NCBI GenBank assembly: GCA_964402325.1 | Contig: CAYOBI010000015.1 | Location: forward strand, 1 to 37,219 | Reading direction: 5' to 3' | Source of the DNA: Raineyella sp964402325 | GTDB lineage: Bacteria; Actinomycetota; Actinomycetes; Propionibacteriales; Propionibacteriaceae | DNA: 37,219 nucleotides | In this document: positions 23,376-30,373 of the stretch, piece by piece | How positions within the stretch are numbered: the first letter of the stretch is position 1 | Layout of the letters: every line of letters begins with the position of its first letter | Made by a program: the position numbers and the translations under genes | The notes under the pieces: model-generated | What the model was told of the DNA's origin: nothing | The model's input: only the letters and a program-made list of their open reading frames with translations | Database searches by the model: none

Positions 23376-24254
23376 GTGCAGTACTCGGATGCCTCGGGGG
23401 CCCGCCGGGCGGCAGGGGTTCTGGTCGCCGTGCTCGCGGCCGCCCTTGTCCTGGTCACCGTCGCGGCACCCGCCCCGGTCGGCACCGTGTCTCGCGCCGG
23501 CACCGCGTCTCTCGCTGGCACCGTGTTCCACACCCGGGCCGGCCCCGTGCCGTCGTCCCACTCCACCCGGCTTCCGGACGGCAGCGTCGTGGTCTGCGCG
23601 GCTGCCGCCGACTGCGGGCTGTGGGCGACGGCCCTGGCGGGGGCCGAGGCCGCCCTCGATCCGCTGCTGCCGGCGCTGCCGCCGGTCGGTGGCCTCACCG
23701 TCGTCGCCCCGACGGCCGCCGGCCAGGCGGCGATCCTCGGTGTCCCGGTGACCGCCCGCCCCGCAGCGACCACCCTCGTGGTCGACGAGGCGATGGTCGC
23801 CTCGGGGGTCGCCCCCGCCGACCAGCGTGGCCGGACCTGGATCGTGGTCGGGCCCGACCTTGCGCGGACAGCTCTCGCCGGCAGCGGCGGCGACCTGCCG
23901 CGGCAGGTCCTGACCCACGAGCTCGTGCACGCCCGGACGCGGGCGGCGCTGTTCGACGGGCCGCTGTGGGTGGAGGAGGGCTACGCGGTCGCGCTCACCC
24001 ATCGGGCCCTGGGCCCGGCGGCGGGGCCGGTGCCGCCGGCGGGCGCGGGCCGGCCGGACTGGCCGTCGGACGACTGGGTGCCGCGGAGCCTCGACGACTA
24101 TGGCGTCGCCGGGCAGGTCGTCACCGACCTCGCCGCCCGCATCGGCTGGGCCGGCGTGGCAGGCTGGTACGCGGCATCGGAGGCGGGCACCGGATCGCCC
24201 GCCGCGGCCCGGGCGGAGCTCGACCGTCGGGCCGTGATGGACGAGCGGGGTTGA
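23376..24254 (+). CDS. Secreted or membrane-anchored HExxH metallopeptidase-like protein
   Basis: A 292-residue protein with an N-terminal signal or anchor helix (about 13-31, VLVAVLAAALVLVTVAAPA). The zinc motif H181-E-L-V-H185 is followed 16 residues later by WVEEG, where E201 is the likely third ligand, giving a gluzincin (peptidase MA-like) active site. The rest is Ala/Pro-rich and poorly conserved. Two cysteines (C74, C80) may pair. GTG at 23376 has GAGGAGG 4 nt upstream. The ROK kinase gene begins 10 bp after the stop, so they are probably co-transcribed. No substrate can be inferred from sequence. Confidence 0.8.
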   Translation: MQYSDASGARRAAGVLVAVLAAALVLVTVAAPAPVGTVSRAGTASLAGTVFHTRAGPVPSSHSTRLPDGSVVVCAAAADCGLWATALAGAEAALDPLLPALPPVGGLTVVAPTAAGQAAILGVPVTARPAATTLVVDEAMVASGVAPADQRGRTWIVVGPDLARTALAGSGGDLPRQVLTHELVHARTRAALFDGPLWVEEGYAVALTHRALGPAAGPVPPAGAGRPDWPSDDWVPRSLDDYGVAGQVVTDLAARIGWAGVAGWYAASEAGTGSPAAARAELDRRAVMDERG

Positions 24255-24264
24255 GGAGACGGAC

Positions 24265-25236
24265 ATGCCCGGAGTGCAGCAGCGGCCGGCGATCGGCATC
24301 GACATCGGCGGGTCGAAGGTGGCGGCGGCCGTCGTCGGGCCCGACGGGCGGCTGTCGGGACGTCGTACGGTCCCCACGCCCACCGACCGGGCGGACGCCG
24401 TCGAGGAGGCGATCGTCGGCCTGGTCGGGGCCCTGGCGGGAGCGCACGACGTCTGTGCCGTCGGGATCGGTGCCGCCGGCTGGGTCGACGAGACCCGCCG
24501 GATCGTACGGTTCTCACCGCACCTGGCCTGGCGCAACGAGCCGCTGGTGGCGCGCCTGGAGAACCGCCTGGACCTGCCGGTGGTGGTCGACAACGACGCC
24601 AACGCCGCGGCCTGGGGCGAGTACCGGTTCGGCGCCGGGCAGGGCAGCAGCAGCTTCGCGATGATCACCCTCGGCACCGGCATCGGCGGTGGCCTGGTCC
24701 TGGACGGCGAGGTGCATCGCGGCCGCTGGGGTGTGGCCGGCGAGTGGGGCCACCTGTGCGTCGTACCCGACGGGCAGATCTGCCCGTGCGGCAACCGTGG
24801 CTGCTGGGAGCAGTACTGCTCCGGCGAGGCGCTGCGGCGCGAGGCCGTCGCCCTGGCCGGGACCGGGTCCCCGCGGGCCCTGCCGTTGCTGGACCGGGTG
24901 GGCCAGGACGCCGGGGCGATCCGCGGCTTCCACGTCACGGCCGCGGCGCTGGCCGGCGACCCCGCCTGCGAGGAGATCCTCACCGGGGTGGGCGAGTGGC
25001 TGGGCCGCGGGCTGGCCGGGCTGGCCGCGATCCTCGACCCGGAGCGGTTCGTCATCGGCGGCGGGGTCAGCGAGGCGGGGGAGAAGCTCCTCGGCCCCGC
25101 GCGGGTCGCCTTCGCCCGGCACCTCACCGGCCGCGGGTTCCGGCCGATGGCCGAGATCCTGCCCGCCCGGCTCGGCAACGACGCGGGTCTGGTCGGCGCC
25201 GCGGACCTCGCCCGCCGGGGCGTGGCCGGCGCCTGA
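24265..25236 (+). CDS. ROK-family glucokinase
   Basis: A 323-residue sugar kinase of the ROK family. The phosphate-1 motif IGIDIGGSK opens the protein; DNDANAAAWGEYRFGAG holds the catalytic Asp; TLGTGIGGGLV is the phosphate-2 loop. The zinc motif GH-x9-CPCGNRGCWE with its three cysteines is complete. These features match actinobacterial glucokinase (glkA type), which phosphorylates glucose at C6. Whether ATP or polyphosphate is preferred cannot be read from the sequence. No DNA-binding domain is present, so it is an enzyme rather than a ROK repressor. GAGGAG stands 6 nt upstream of the ATG. Confidence 0.9.
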   Translation: MPGVQQRPAIGIDIGGSKVAAAVVGPDGRLSGRRTVPTPTDRADAVEEAIVGLVGALAGAHDVCAVGIGAAGWVDETRRIVRFSPHLAWRNEPLVARLENRLDLPVVVDNDANAAAWGEYRFGAGQGSSSFAMITLGTGIGGGLVLDGEVHRGRWGVAGEWGHLCVVPDGQICPCGNRGCWEQYCSGEALRREAVALAGTGSPRALPLLDRVGQDAGAIRGFHVTAAALAGDPACEEILTGVGEWLGRGLAGLAAILDPERFVIGGGVSEAGEKLLGPARVAFARHLTGRGFRPMAEILPARLGNDAGLVGAADLARRGVAGA

Positions 25237-25246
25237 GCGTGCCCGG

Positions 25247-26032
25247 TCAGCGCCGGGTGGTGAACCGGTCGAAGAAGTCCGCGGTCCCGGCCTGGATCTG
25301 CGCCGAGTCGTTGTCCAGCGTCGCCACGTGGTAGGAGTCCGCCAGCATCCGTACGGTCAGGTCGCACGGCGCCCCGCGCAGCAGGCCGAGCGAGGCGTCG
25401 TCGACCACGTGGTCGACCGTCGAGCGGAACACCAACGTGGGCGCGGTCAGCCGGTCCAGGTGCGCCACCACGTCCTGCCACATCTGCCGCATCGAGTTCG
25501 CGGCGGCCAGCGGGGACCGGTCGTACGCGTACTCGCGTCGGCCGGGGTGCTTGATGTCGCCCGAGACGCCGCGGATCGAGGGGACGATCCGGGACAGCAG
25601 CGGCAGCAGCAGGTAGGTCCGGTCGAAGGTGGCGATCGACGGGTTGACCAGCGCGACCGCCGGGATCTCCGGGTGGCGCTCGGCCAGCCGGATCGCCAGC
25701 GCGCCGCCCATCGACATCCCGCCGACGAACACCACGTCGTGCGTGGCCGCCAGCCGGACGTACTCCTGCTCCTCGCGGTCGTACCAGTCGGTCCAGGTGG
25801 TCCGGTTCATCTCGCGCCAGGTTGTGCCGTGGCCGGGCAGTCGCGGCACCGACACGTCGTAGCCGCGGGCGGCCAGGTGCTCGGCCCAGGGCCGCAAGGA
25901 CGACGGGGTACTGGTGAACCCGTGGCAGAGCAGCACGGCGCGGGAGCCGGGCGCGCCGCCGGCCGCGGGCAGGCGGTAGCCCTGGGACTCCGGGTTCACC
26001 GTGACGACCGGCCGTACGGGGCGGTTGACCAT
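25247..26032 (-). CDS. Alpha/beta hydrolase, carboxylesterase Est30-like
   Basis: A 261-residue alpha/beta hydrolase. The nucleophile elbow is GMSMGG with S107; the acid is D207 (STVDHVV) and the base H235 (DSYHVATLD), which is the arrangement of Est30-type carboxylesterases and monoacylglycerol lipases. HGFTSTP near residue 37 supplies the oxyanion hole. There is no signal peptide. ATG at 26030-26032 was chosen: TACAGT ends 6 nt upstream and suggests a leaderless mRNA. It is divergent from plsC, and a role in acylglycerol or ester turnover would suit that neighbour, but this is inference. Confidence 0.88.
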   Translation of the reverse strand: MVNRPVRPVVTVNPESQGYRLPAAGGAPGSRAVLLCHGFTSTPSSLRPWAEHLAARGYDVSVPRLPGHGTTWREMNRTTWTDWYDREEQEYVRLAATHDVVFVGGMSMGGALAIRLAERHPEIPAVALVNPSIATFDRTYLLLPLLSRIVPSIRGVSGDIKHPGRREYAYDRSPLAAANSMRQMWQDVVAHLDRLTAPTLVFRSTVDHVVDDASLGLLRGAPCDLTVRMLADSYHVATLDNDSAQIQAGTADFFDRFTTRR

Positions 26033-26038
26033 GCTCCG

Positions 26039-26044
26039 ACTGTA
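26039..26044 (-). promoter_or_regulatory. -10 box, leaderless start of the hydrolase gene
   Basis: TACAGT on the minus strand ends 6 nt before the ATG at 26032. Confidence 0.5.
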
Positions 26045-26101
26045 GCCGGATCGGGCGGTCCCGGCGGCGCCCCGCTCGAGGTCGACCGGCGCCGGTCGGG
26101 A

Positions 26102-26107
26102 TAGGCT
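26102..26107 (+). promoter_or_regulatory. Candidate -10 box for plsC
   Basis: TAGGCT fits TANNNT, giving a leader of about 58 nt before the GTG at 26172, which has GGAGG nearby. Confidence 0.45.
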
Positions 26108-26171
26108 GAGCTGTCCGCAGACCCGGGCCCAGCGCGGCGTACGGGTCGGTCCCCAGCACCGGAGGTCCCCC

Positions 26172-26948
26172 GTGTCCCAGATGGCGTACTCGCTCTTCAA
26201 GCGCCTGCTGTTCCGCCCGGCGATCCGAGGGCTGTGGCGTCCCTGGATCGAGGGCGACGAGAACATCCCCGCGGTCGGGCCGGCGCTGATGGCGAGCAAC
26301 CACATCTCGGCCGGCGACACCGTGATGCTGCCGGCGATGATCCGCCGCCGGATGGTCTTCCCGGCCAAGGCCGAGGCCTTCCACGGCAAGGACCCCTGGT
26401 CGCGCACGGTGGCCTGGTTCCTCAAGGCGGTCGGGATGCACCCGATGGACCGGTCCGGCGGCCGGGCCAGCGCCGAGAGCCTGGTCGAGGTGTCGGAGGT
26501 GCTCGGCGAGGGCGACCTGCTCGGCATCTACCCCGAGGGCACCCGGTCGCCCGACGGCCGGCTCTACAAGGGCAAGACCGGCGTCGCCCGGCTGGCCCTG
26601 CACTCGGGCGCCCCGGTGATCCCGGTGGCGATGATCAACTCCCAGCTGGTCAAGGGCCCGTTCGGCATCCCGCTGATGCGCCGGCCCGGCATCCGGATCG
26701 GCCGTCCGCTGGACTTCTCCGAGTACCGGGGCCGCGACAACGACCGCCAGGTGCTGCGTTGGATCACCGACCGGGTGATGGCTGCGATCGCCGAGCTGTC
26801 CGGCCAGGAGTACGTCGACGTCTACGGCACCAGCGTGAAGTCGGGCAACTTCACCCCCGAGCAGCTTGCCGCCAAGGTGCTGGCCCGCCCCGGCCTGAAC
26901 ACCCCCAAGCCGCCGGTCGAGGTGGCACCGCCGGCTCGGGAGTCCTGA
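26172..26948 (+). CDS. plsC: 1-acylglycerol-3-phosphate O-acyltransferase
   Basis: A 258-residue PlsC-family acyltransferase. The catalytic HX4D motif is H44-I-S-A-G-D49 (SNHISAGDT), and the acceptor-binding motif is YPEGTRS at 120-126. It probably acylates lysophosphatidate to phosphatidate at the membrane. Hydrophobic segments are modest, as in soluble or peripheral forms. GTG at 26172 has GGAGG about 8 nt upstream; ATG three codons later is a possible start. It corresponds to Rv2182c, also close to aroG and pknL in M. tuberculosis. Confidence 0.92.
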   Translation: MSQMAYSLFKRLLFRPAIRGLWRPWIEGDENIPAVGPALMASNHISAGDTVMLPAMIRRRMVFPAKAEAFHGKDPWSRTVAWFLKAVGMHPMDRSGGRASAESLVEVSEVLGEGDLLGIYPEGTRSPDGRLYKGKTGVARLALHSGAPVIPVAMINSQLVKGPFGIPLMRRPGIRIGRPLDFSEYRGRDNDRQVLRWITDRVMAAIAELSGQEYVDVYGTSVKSGNFTPEQLAAKVLARPGLNTPKPPVEVAPPARES

Positions 26949-27015
26949 GGCGCCGGGCGGGACGGGCCCGCGGCCGCGATTCCCGGGACGGCACGGGAGT
27001 GTGGGCGTGACCGCC

Positions 27016-27021
27016 TAGACT
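27016..27021 (+). promoter_or_regulatory. -10 box, leaderless start of aroG
   Basis: TAGACT ends 7 nt before the GTG at 27029. No Shine-Dalgarno occurs. Confidence 0.6.
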
Positions 27022-27028
27022 CGATCGC

Positions 27029-28423
27029 GTGTCTGATGCATCACGAATCCCCGCCCTCGCGCAGCTGCACGCCATGAACCCGCCTCAGCAGCCGAGCTAT
27101 GAGGATCAGGCCGAGCTGGCCGACGTCGTCGCCCAGCTGCGGACCCGCCCGCCGTTGGTGTTCGCGGGGGAGTGTGACGACCTGCGGACCAAGCTGGCTG
27201 CGGTCGCTCGGGGTGAGGGTTTCGTCCTGCAGGGCGGCGACTGTGCGGAGACCTTCGCCGGTGTCACCGCCGCGAACATCCAGAACAAGCTGCGCACCCT
27301 GCTGTCGATGGCGGTCGTGATGACGTACGCCGCGCAGGTGCCGATCGTGAAGATCGGCCGGATCGCCGGCCAGTACGCCAAGCCCCGCTCCAAGGACACC
27401 GAGACCCGGGCCGGTGTCACCCTGCCCGCCTACCGCGGTGACGCCGTCAACGGCTACGACTTCACCCCGGAGTCGCGCCGGCACGACCCGAGGCGACTGC
27501 TGGAGACGTACAACGCGTCCTCGGCGACGATGAACCTGGCCCGGGCGCTGCTCACCGGCGGCTTCGCCGACCTGCGTACGGCGCACTCGTGGAACGCCGA
27601 CTTCGTCCGGTCCGCGCCGGTCAACGAGCGCTACACGGAACTGGTCCAGGAGATCGACCGGGCTCTGGCCTTCATGGTCTCCTGCGGGATGGACGCCGAG
27701 GCGATGCACACCGTCGAGTTCTACTCCTCCCACGAGGCGCTGCTGCTCGATTACGAGCACGCGATGACCCGGATCGACTCGCGCACCCGGACGCCGTACG
27801 ACGTGTCCGGCCACTTCATCTGGATCGGCGAGCGGACCCGGCAGATCGACGGCGCCCACGTCGAATTCCTCCGCCACCTGCGCAACCCGATCGGCATCAA
27901 GTTGGGCCCGAGCACCTCGGCGAAGGACGCGCTGGCGCTGGCCGACAGGATCGACCCGGACCGCGAGCCCGGTCGGCTCACCCTGATCACCCGGATGGGG
28001 GCCGGCCGGATCCGCACCGTGCTGCCGCCGGTGATCGAGGAGGTGATGGCCTCGGGCCGCCGGCCGGTGTGGATGTGCGACCCGATGCACGGCAACACGT
28101 TCACCACCGACAACGGGGTGAAGACCCGGGCCTTCTCCGACGTCGCGGACGAGGTCGACGGCTTCTTCCAGGTGCACGAGCAGTGCGGCACCTGGCCCGG
28201 GGGCATCCACATCGAGCTGACCGGTGACGACGTCACCGAGTGTGTCGGCGGGGTCGGCGAGCTGGGCGAGGACGACCTCGGCGAGCGCTACGAGACGCTG
28301 TGCGACCCGCGGCTCAACCGCAACCAGTCGTTGGAGCTGGCGTTCACCGTGGCCCAGCGCCTCAACGAGGGCCGGATCAAGCGCGCGAACCCCGTCCAGG
28401 AGTACACGCCGAAGACGTTCTGA
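27029..28423 (+). CDS. aroG: 3-deoxy-7-phosphoheptulonate synthase, class II
   Basis: A 464-residue class II (plant-like) DAHP synthase, which condenses phosphoenolpyruvate with erythrose 4-phosphate at the head of the shikimate pathway. Family motifs include VLQGGDCAETFAG, KPRSKDTE, GIKLGPSTS, RMGAGRIR and PMHGNTF. The length is that of the family, and it matches AroG of M. tuberculosis (Rv2178c). In mycobacteria AroG is feedback-controlled by aromatic amino acids and partners chorismate mutase. The start codon is GTG at 27029 with a leaderless arrangement. The phosphatase gene follows after 31 bp, probably on the same transcript. Confidence 0.96.
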   Translation: MSDASRIPALAQLHAMNPPQQPSYEDQAELADVVAQLRTRPPLVFAGECDDLRTKLAAVARGEGFVLQGGDCAETFAGVTAANIQNKLRTLLSMAVVMTYAAQVPIVKIGRIAGQYAKPRSKDTETRAGVTLPAYRGDAVNGYDFTPESRRHDPRRLLETYNASSATMNLARALLTGGFADLRTAHSWNADFVRSAPVNERYTELVQEIDRALAFMVSCGMDAEAMHTVEFYSSHEALLLDYEHAMTRIDSRTRTPYDVSGHFIWIGERTRQIDGAHVEFLRHLRNPIGIKLGPSTSAKDALALADRIDPDREPGRLTLITRMGAGRIRTVLPPVIEEVMASGRRPVWMCDPMHGNTFTTDNGVKTRAFSDVADEVDGFFQVHEQCGTWPGGIHIELTGDDVTECVGGVGELGEDDLGERYETLCDPRLNRNQSLELAFTVAQRLNEGRIKRANPVQEYTPKTF

Positions 28424-28454
28424 GCGTCGTGACCGGCCAGGGAGGGGACACCTG

Positions 28455-29180
28455 ATGTCCGAACCGTTCCGGATCCTCACCGTCTGCACCGGCAACATCT
28501 GCCGGTCCCCGGCGGCCGAGTACCTGCTCCGCAGGGCACTCGGCCCCGGGGTCACGGTGGCCAGTGCCGGCACCGCGGCGCTGGTGGACCGGCCGGTCGA
28601 CCAGCAGATGGCCGATCGGCTGCGGGCCGACGGCGTGCCCACCGACGGCTTCCGGGCGCGCTACCTGGTGCCCGCCCTGATCGAGGGCGCCGACCTGGTC
28701 CTCGCGATGACCCGCGACCACCGGGCCGAGGTGGTCACCGCGGTGCCGCGGGCGCTGGGGCGTACGTTCACGCTGACCGAGTACGCCGCGATCCTCGACC
28801 GGTGGTCGGAGGACGGGCGGCTGCGCCCCTTCTACACGCTGCGGGTGCCGGACCGGCTCGCGGAGTTCACCGCGGTCGCCGCCCGGCGGCGGGGCACGGT
28901 GCGCTTCGCCGACCAGGACGACTACGACGTGCCGGACCCGTTCCGTGCCGCCGAGGCGGTCTACGACGAGGCCTTCCGCCGGATCAGTGCGGCGGTGGAG
29001 GTCATCGCGGCCGGCCTGTACGACGACGCCTCGGGGCGGGCCGACCTGGGTGCTCGCGGTCTGCCGGCGCCCGCCCCGGAGGTGCCGTGGGGCGTCTCCG
29101 GACCGGACCGGGAGGGAACCGGGCCGCAGGAGTCAGGAGAGCGAGGACTGCGTCGCCTGTTCGGGCGCCGCCGTCCGTGA
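28455..29180 (+). CDS. Low-molecular-weight protein tyrosine phosphatase
   Basis: A 241-residue protein. The P-loop C11-T-G-N-I-C-R17-S is the LMW-PTP signature CX5R(S/T), and the general-acid region is DYDVPDPF. Such enzymes act on phosphotyrosine; arsenate reductases share the fold, but the DPF loop and length favour a phosphatase. An inserted segment (about 115-150) and a C-terminal tail rich in Gly/Arg make it longer than the 150-160 residues usual for the family. ATG at 28455 has GGAGGGG 7 nt upstream. Its last 48 bp overlap the end of the convergent cutinase-like gene. A PASTA kinase lies 1.2 kb downstream, so a role in reversing phosphorylation is possible but unproven. Confidence 0.85.
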   Translation: MSEPFRILTVCTGNICRSPAAEYLLRRALGPGVTVASAGTAALVDRPVDQQMADRLRADGVPTDGFRARYLVPALIEGADLVLAMTRDHRAEVVTAVPRALGRTFTLTEYAAILDRWSEDGRLRPFYTLRVPDRLAEFTAVAARRRGTVRFADQDDYDVPDPFRAAEAVYDEAFRRISAAVEVIAAGLYDDASGRADLGARGLPAPAPEVPWGVSGPDREGTGPQESGERGLRRLFGRRRP

Positions 29181-30125
29181 CCGGGTCTGCGCCGCGACGG
29201 CGGACGCCGCCGCGCGGACGGCCGTCGGGTCGGTCTGGTAGCTGTTCATGTGGACGTCGAAGCCGTGCAGCATGCTGGACGGCGAGGCGCTCGCCACGGT
29301 GAAGTCGCAGACCGCGTCGCCGACGTTGCACAGGGTGTGCCAGCGCTCCGGGTGGTTCCAGAAGGTGTCGACGCTCGAGGTGGTCGGGCGGTAGCGGTTG
29401 CCCGCCATGAACGGCGCGGCGTACGAGATGCCGTAGTGTTCCGGTCCCGTCGCGGTGGTGCCGTACAGGTTGCCGGAGTCGTCCGGCAGCCGGTCGGGGT
29501 CGGCGATCGCCAGCACGCCGTCGATCCGGTCCATCAGGTTCTGCCCGTACGCGGTGGGGTGGGCGGCCATGTCGGCCATCGCGCGGTGCACCACGATCGA
29601 GCCCTGGGACTTGCCGGAGAGCACGTAGTGCTCGGACGGGCAGCTGACGGAGCGCTCGGCGAGCACCGCCTCGAGCTTGGTGACCCCGGTGTCGATGCTG
29701 CGGAAGAAGTCCTGCGAGGAGTACGGCGAAGCGAGCGTGGTGACCGGCGTCGACGGGTAGTCGATCGACATCGCGGCGGCGGAGTGCCCGGGGATCTCCA
29801 TCCGGTACTGCTGCCAGGCGAGGGCCGACTCGGGGCCCATCCCGTAGAGGCTGGCCTCCGGGGTCTCACCGGAACCACGCACCCCGATGAACATCACGTC
29901 CTGGCAGGGCAGGACCGTGGTCATCTGGGGATCGGGGGCGGTGCGGGTGGCGGCATCGGCCGGCATCCCGACGACCGCGCCGTAGAGGGCGAGGCCGGCC
30001 CCGAGCCCGGCGGCGACACGACGTCGGCGCCGGCGGGAGAGGGACTGTCGTTCGGGGGTGAAGAACCGGGCGGGGCGGAGCATACCGAGGAGATCAGTGA
30101 GGCTGGTCAAGCGGGGGAAGCGCAC
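29133..30125 (-). CDS. Secreted cutinase-family esterase
   Basis: A 330-residue protein of the cutinase family. The nucleophile lies in GKSQGS (S173); C266-N-V-G-D270-A-V-C273 gives the acid; HGFDVHMNSY gives the base (H287 or H292). A second disulfide is likely between C74 and C162. The GVRGSGE motif near residue 81 forms the oxyanion side. The N-terminus has 37 mainly basic residues (with RRRRRR) before a hydrophobic core and an ADAAT cleavage-like site near residue 58, so it should be secreted. GTG at 30125 has AGGA 7 nt upstream. In actinobacteria these act on polyesters, triacylglycerols or mycolates; the natural substrate is unknown. Confidence 0.85.
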   Translation of the reverse strand: MRFPRLTSLTDLLGMLRPARFFTPERQSLSRRRRRRVAAGLGAGLALYGAVVGMPADAATRTAPDPQMTTVLPCQDVMFIGVRGSGETPEASLYGMGPESALAWQQYRMEIPGHSAAAMSIDYPSTPVTTLASPYSSQDFFRSIDTGVTKLEAVLAERSVSCPSEHYVLSGKSQGSIVVHRAMADMAAHPTAYGQNLMDRIDGVLAIADPDRLPDDSGNLYGTTATGPEHYGISYAAPFMAGNRYRPTTSSVDTFWNHPERWHTLCNVGDAVCDFTVASASPSSMLHGFDVHMNSYQTDPTAVRAAASAVAAQTRSRTAAPEQATQSSLS

Positions 30126-30186
30126 GCAGTGTTCCTGTGGTCGAGCCGGGGCGGTGACCGGGGGTGGGGCCCCGGTGCCTTGATTC

Positions 30187-30192
30187 AGGGTA
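30187..30192 (-). promoter_or_regulatory. Candidate -10 box for the cutinase-like gene
   Basis: TACCCT on the minus strand fits TANNNT, with a leader of about 55-60 nt before the GTG at 30125. No good -35 is visible. Confidence 0.35.
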
Positions 30193-30204
30193 CGAGACGA
30201 CTGC

Positions 30205-30232
30205 GCCGAATAACGAATCGATATCGTTCGGC
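30205..30232. repeat. Nested inverted repeat, operator-like, before the cutinase-like gene
   Basis: GCCGAA (30205-30210) and TTCGGC (30227-30232) are complementary, with AACGA/TCGTT (30212-30216, 30224-30228) and the palindrome CGATATCG (30219-30226) inside. It lies 13-40 bp upstream of the candidate -10 and is the most AT-rich stretch of this intergenic region. Confidence 0.45.
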
Positions 30233-30373
30233 GGCACAGCAGCGTCTCAGCGACCGCACCCGGTCACCCCCTCGATCCTGGCCGGTGGCCGCCGCCGGAC
30301 GGGTCGGCGGACGTGGCGGGAATCACGTACGATCCGCCGGCCCGCACCCGCCGGGACCTGGCCGGGCGGCCGG

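Noticed and set aside
23283..26603. An 1106-codon open frame on the minus strand
   Set aside because: It runs antisense to the HExxH protein, the ROK kinase and part of plsC, which have clear motifs. Its translation is low-complexity.
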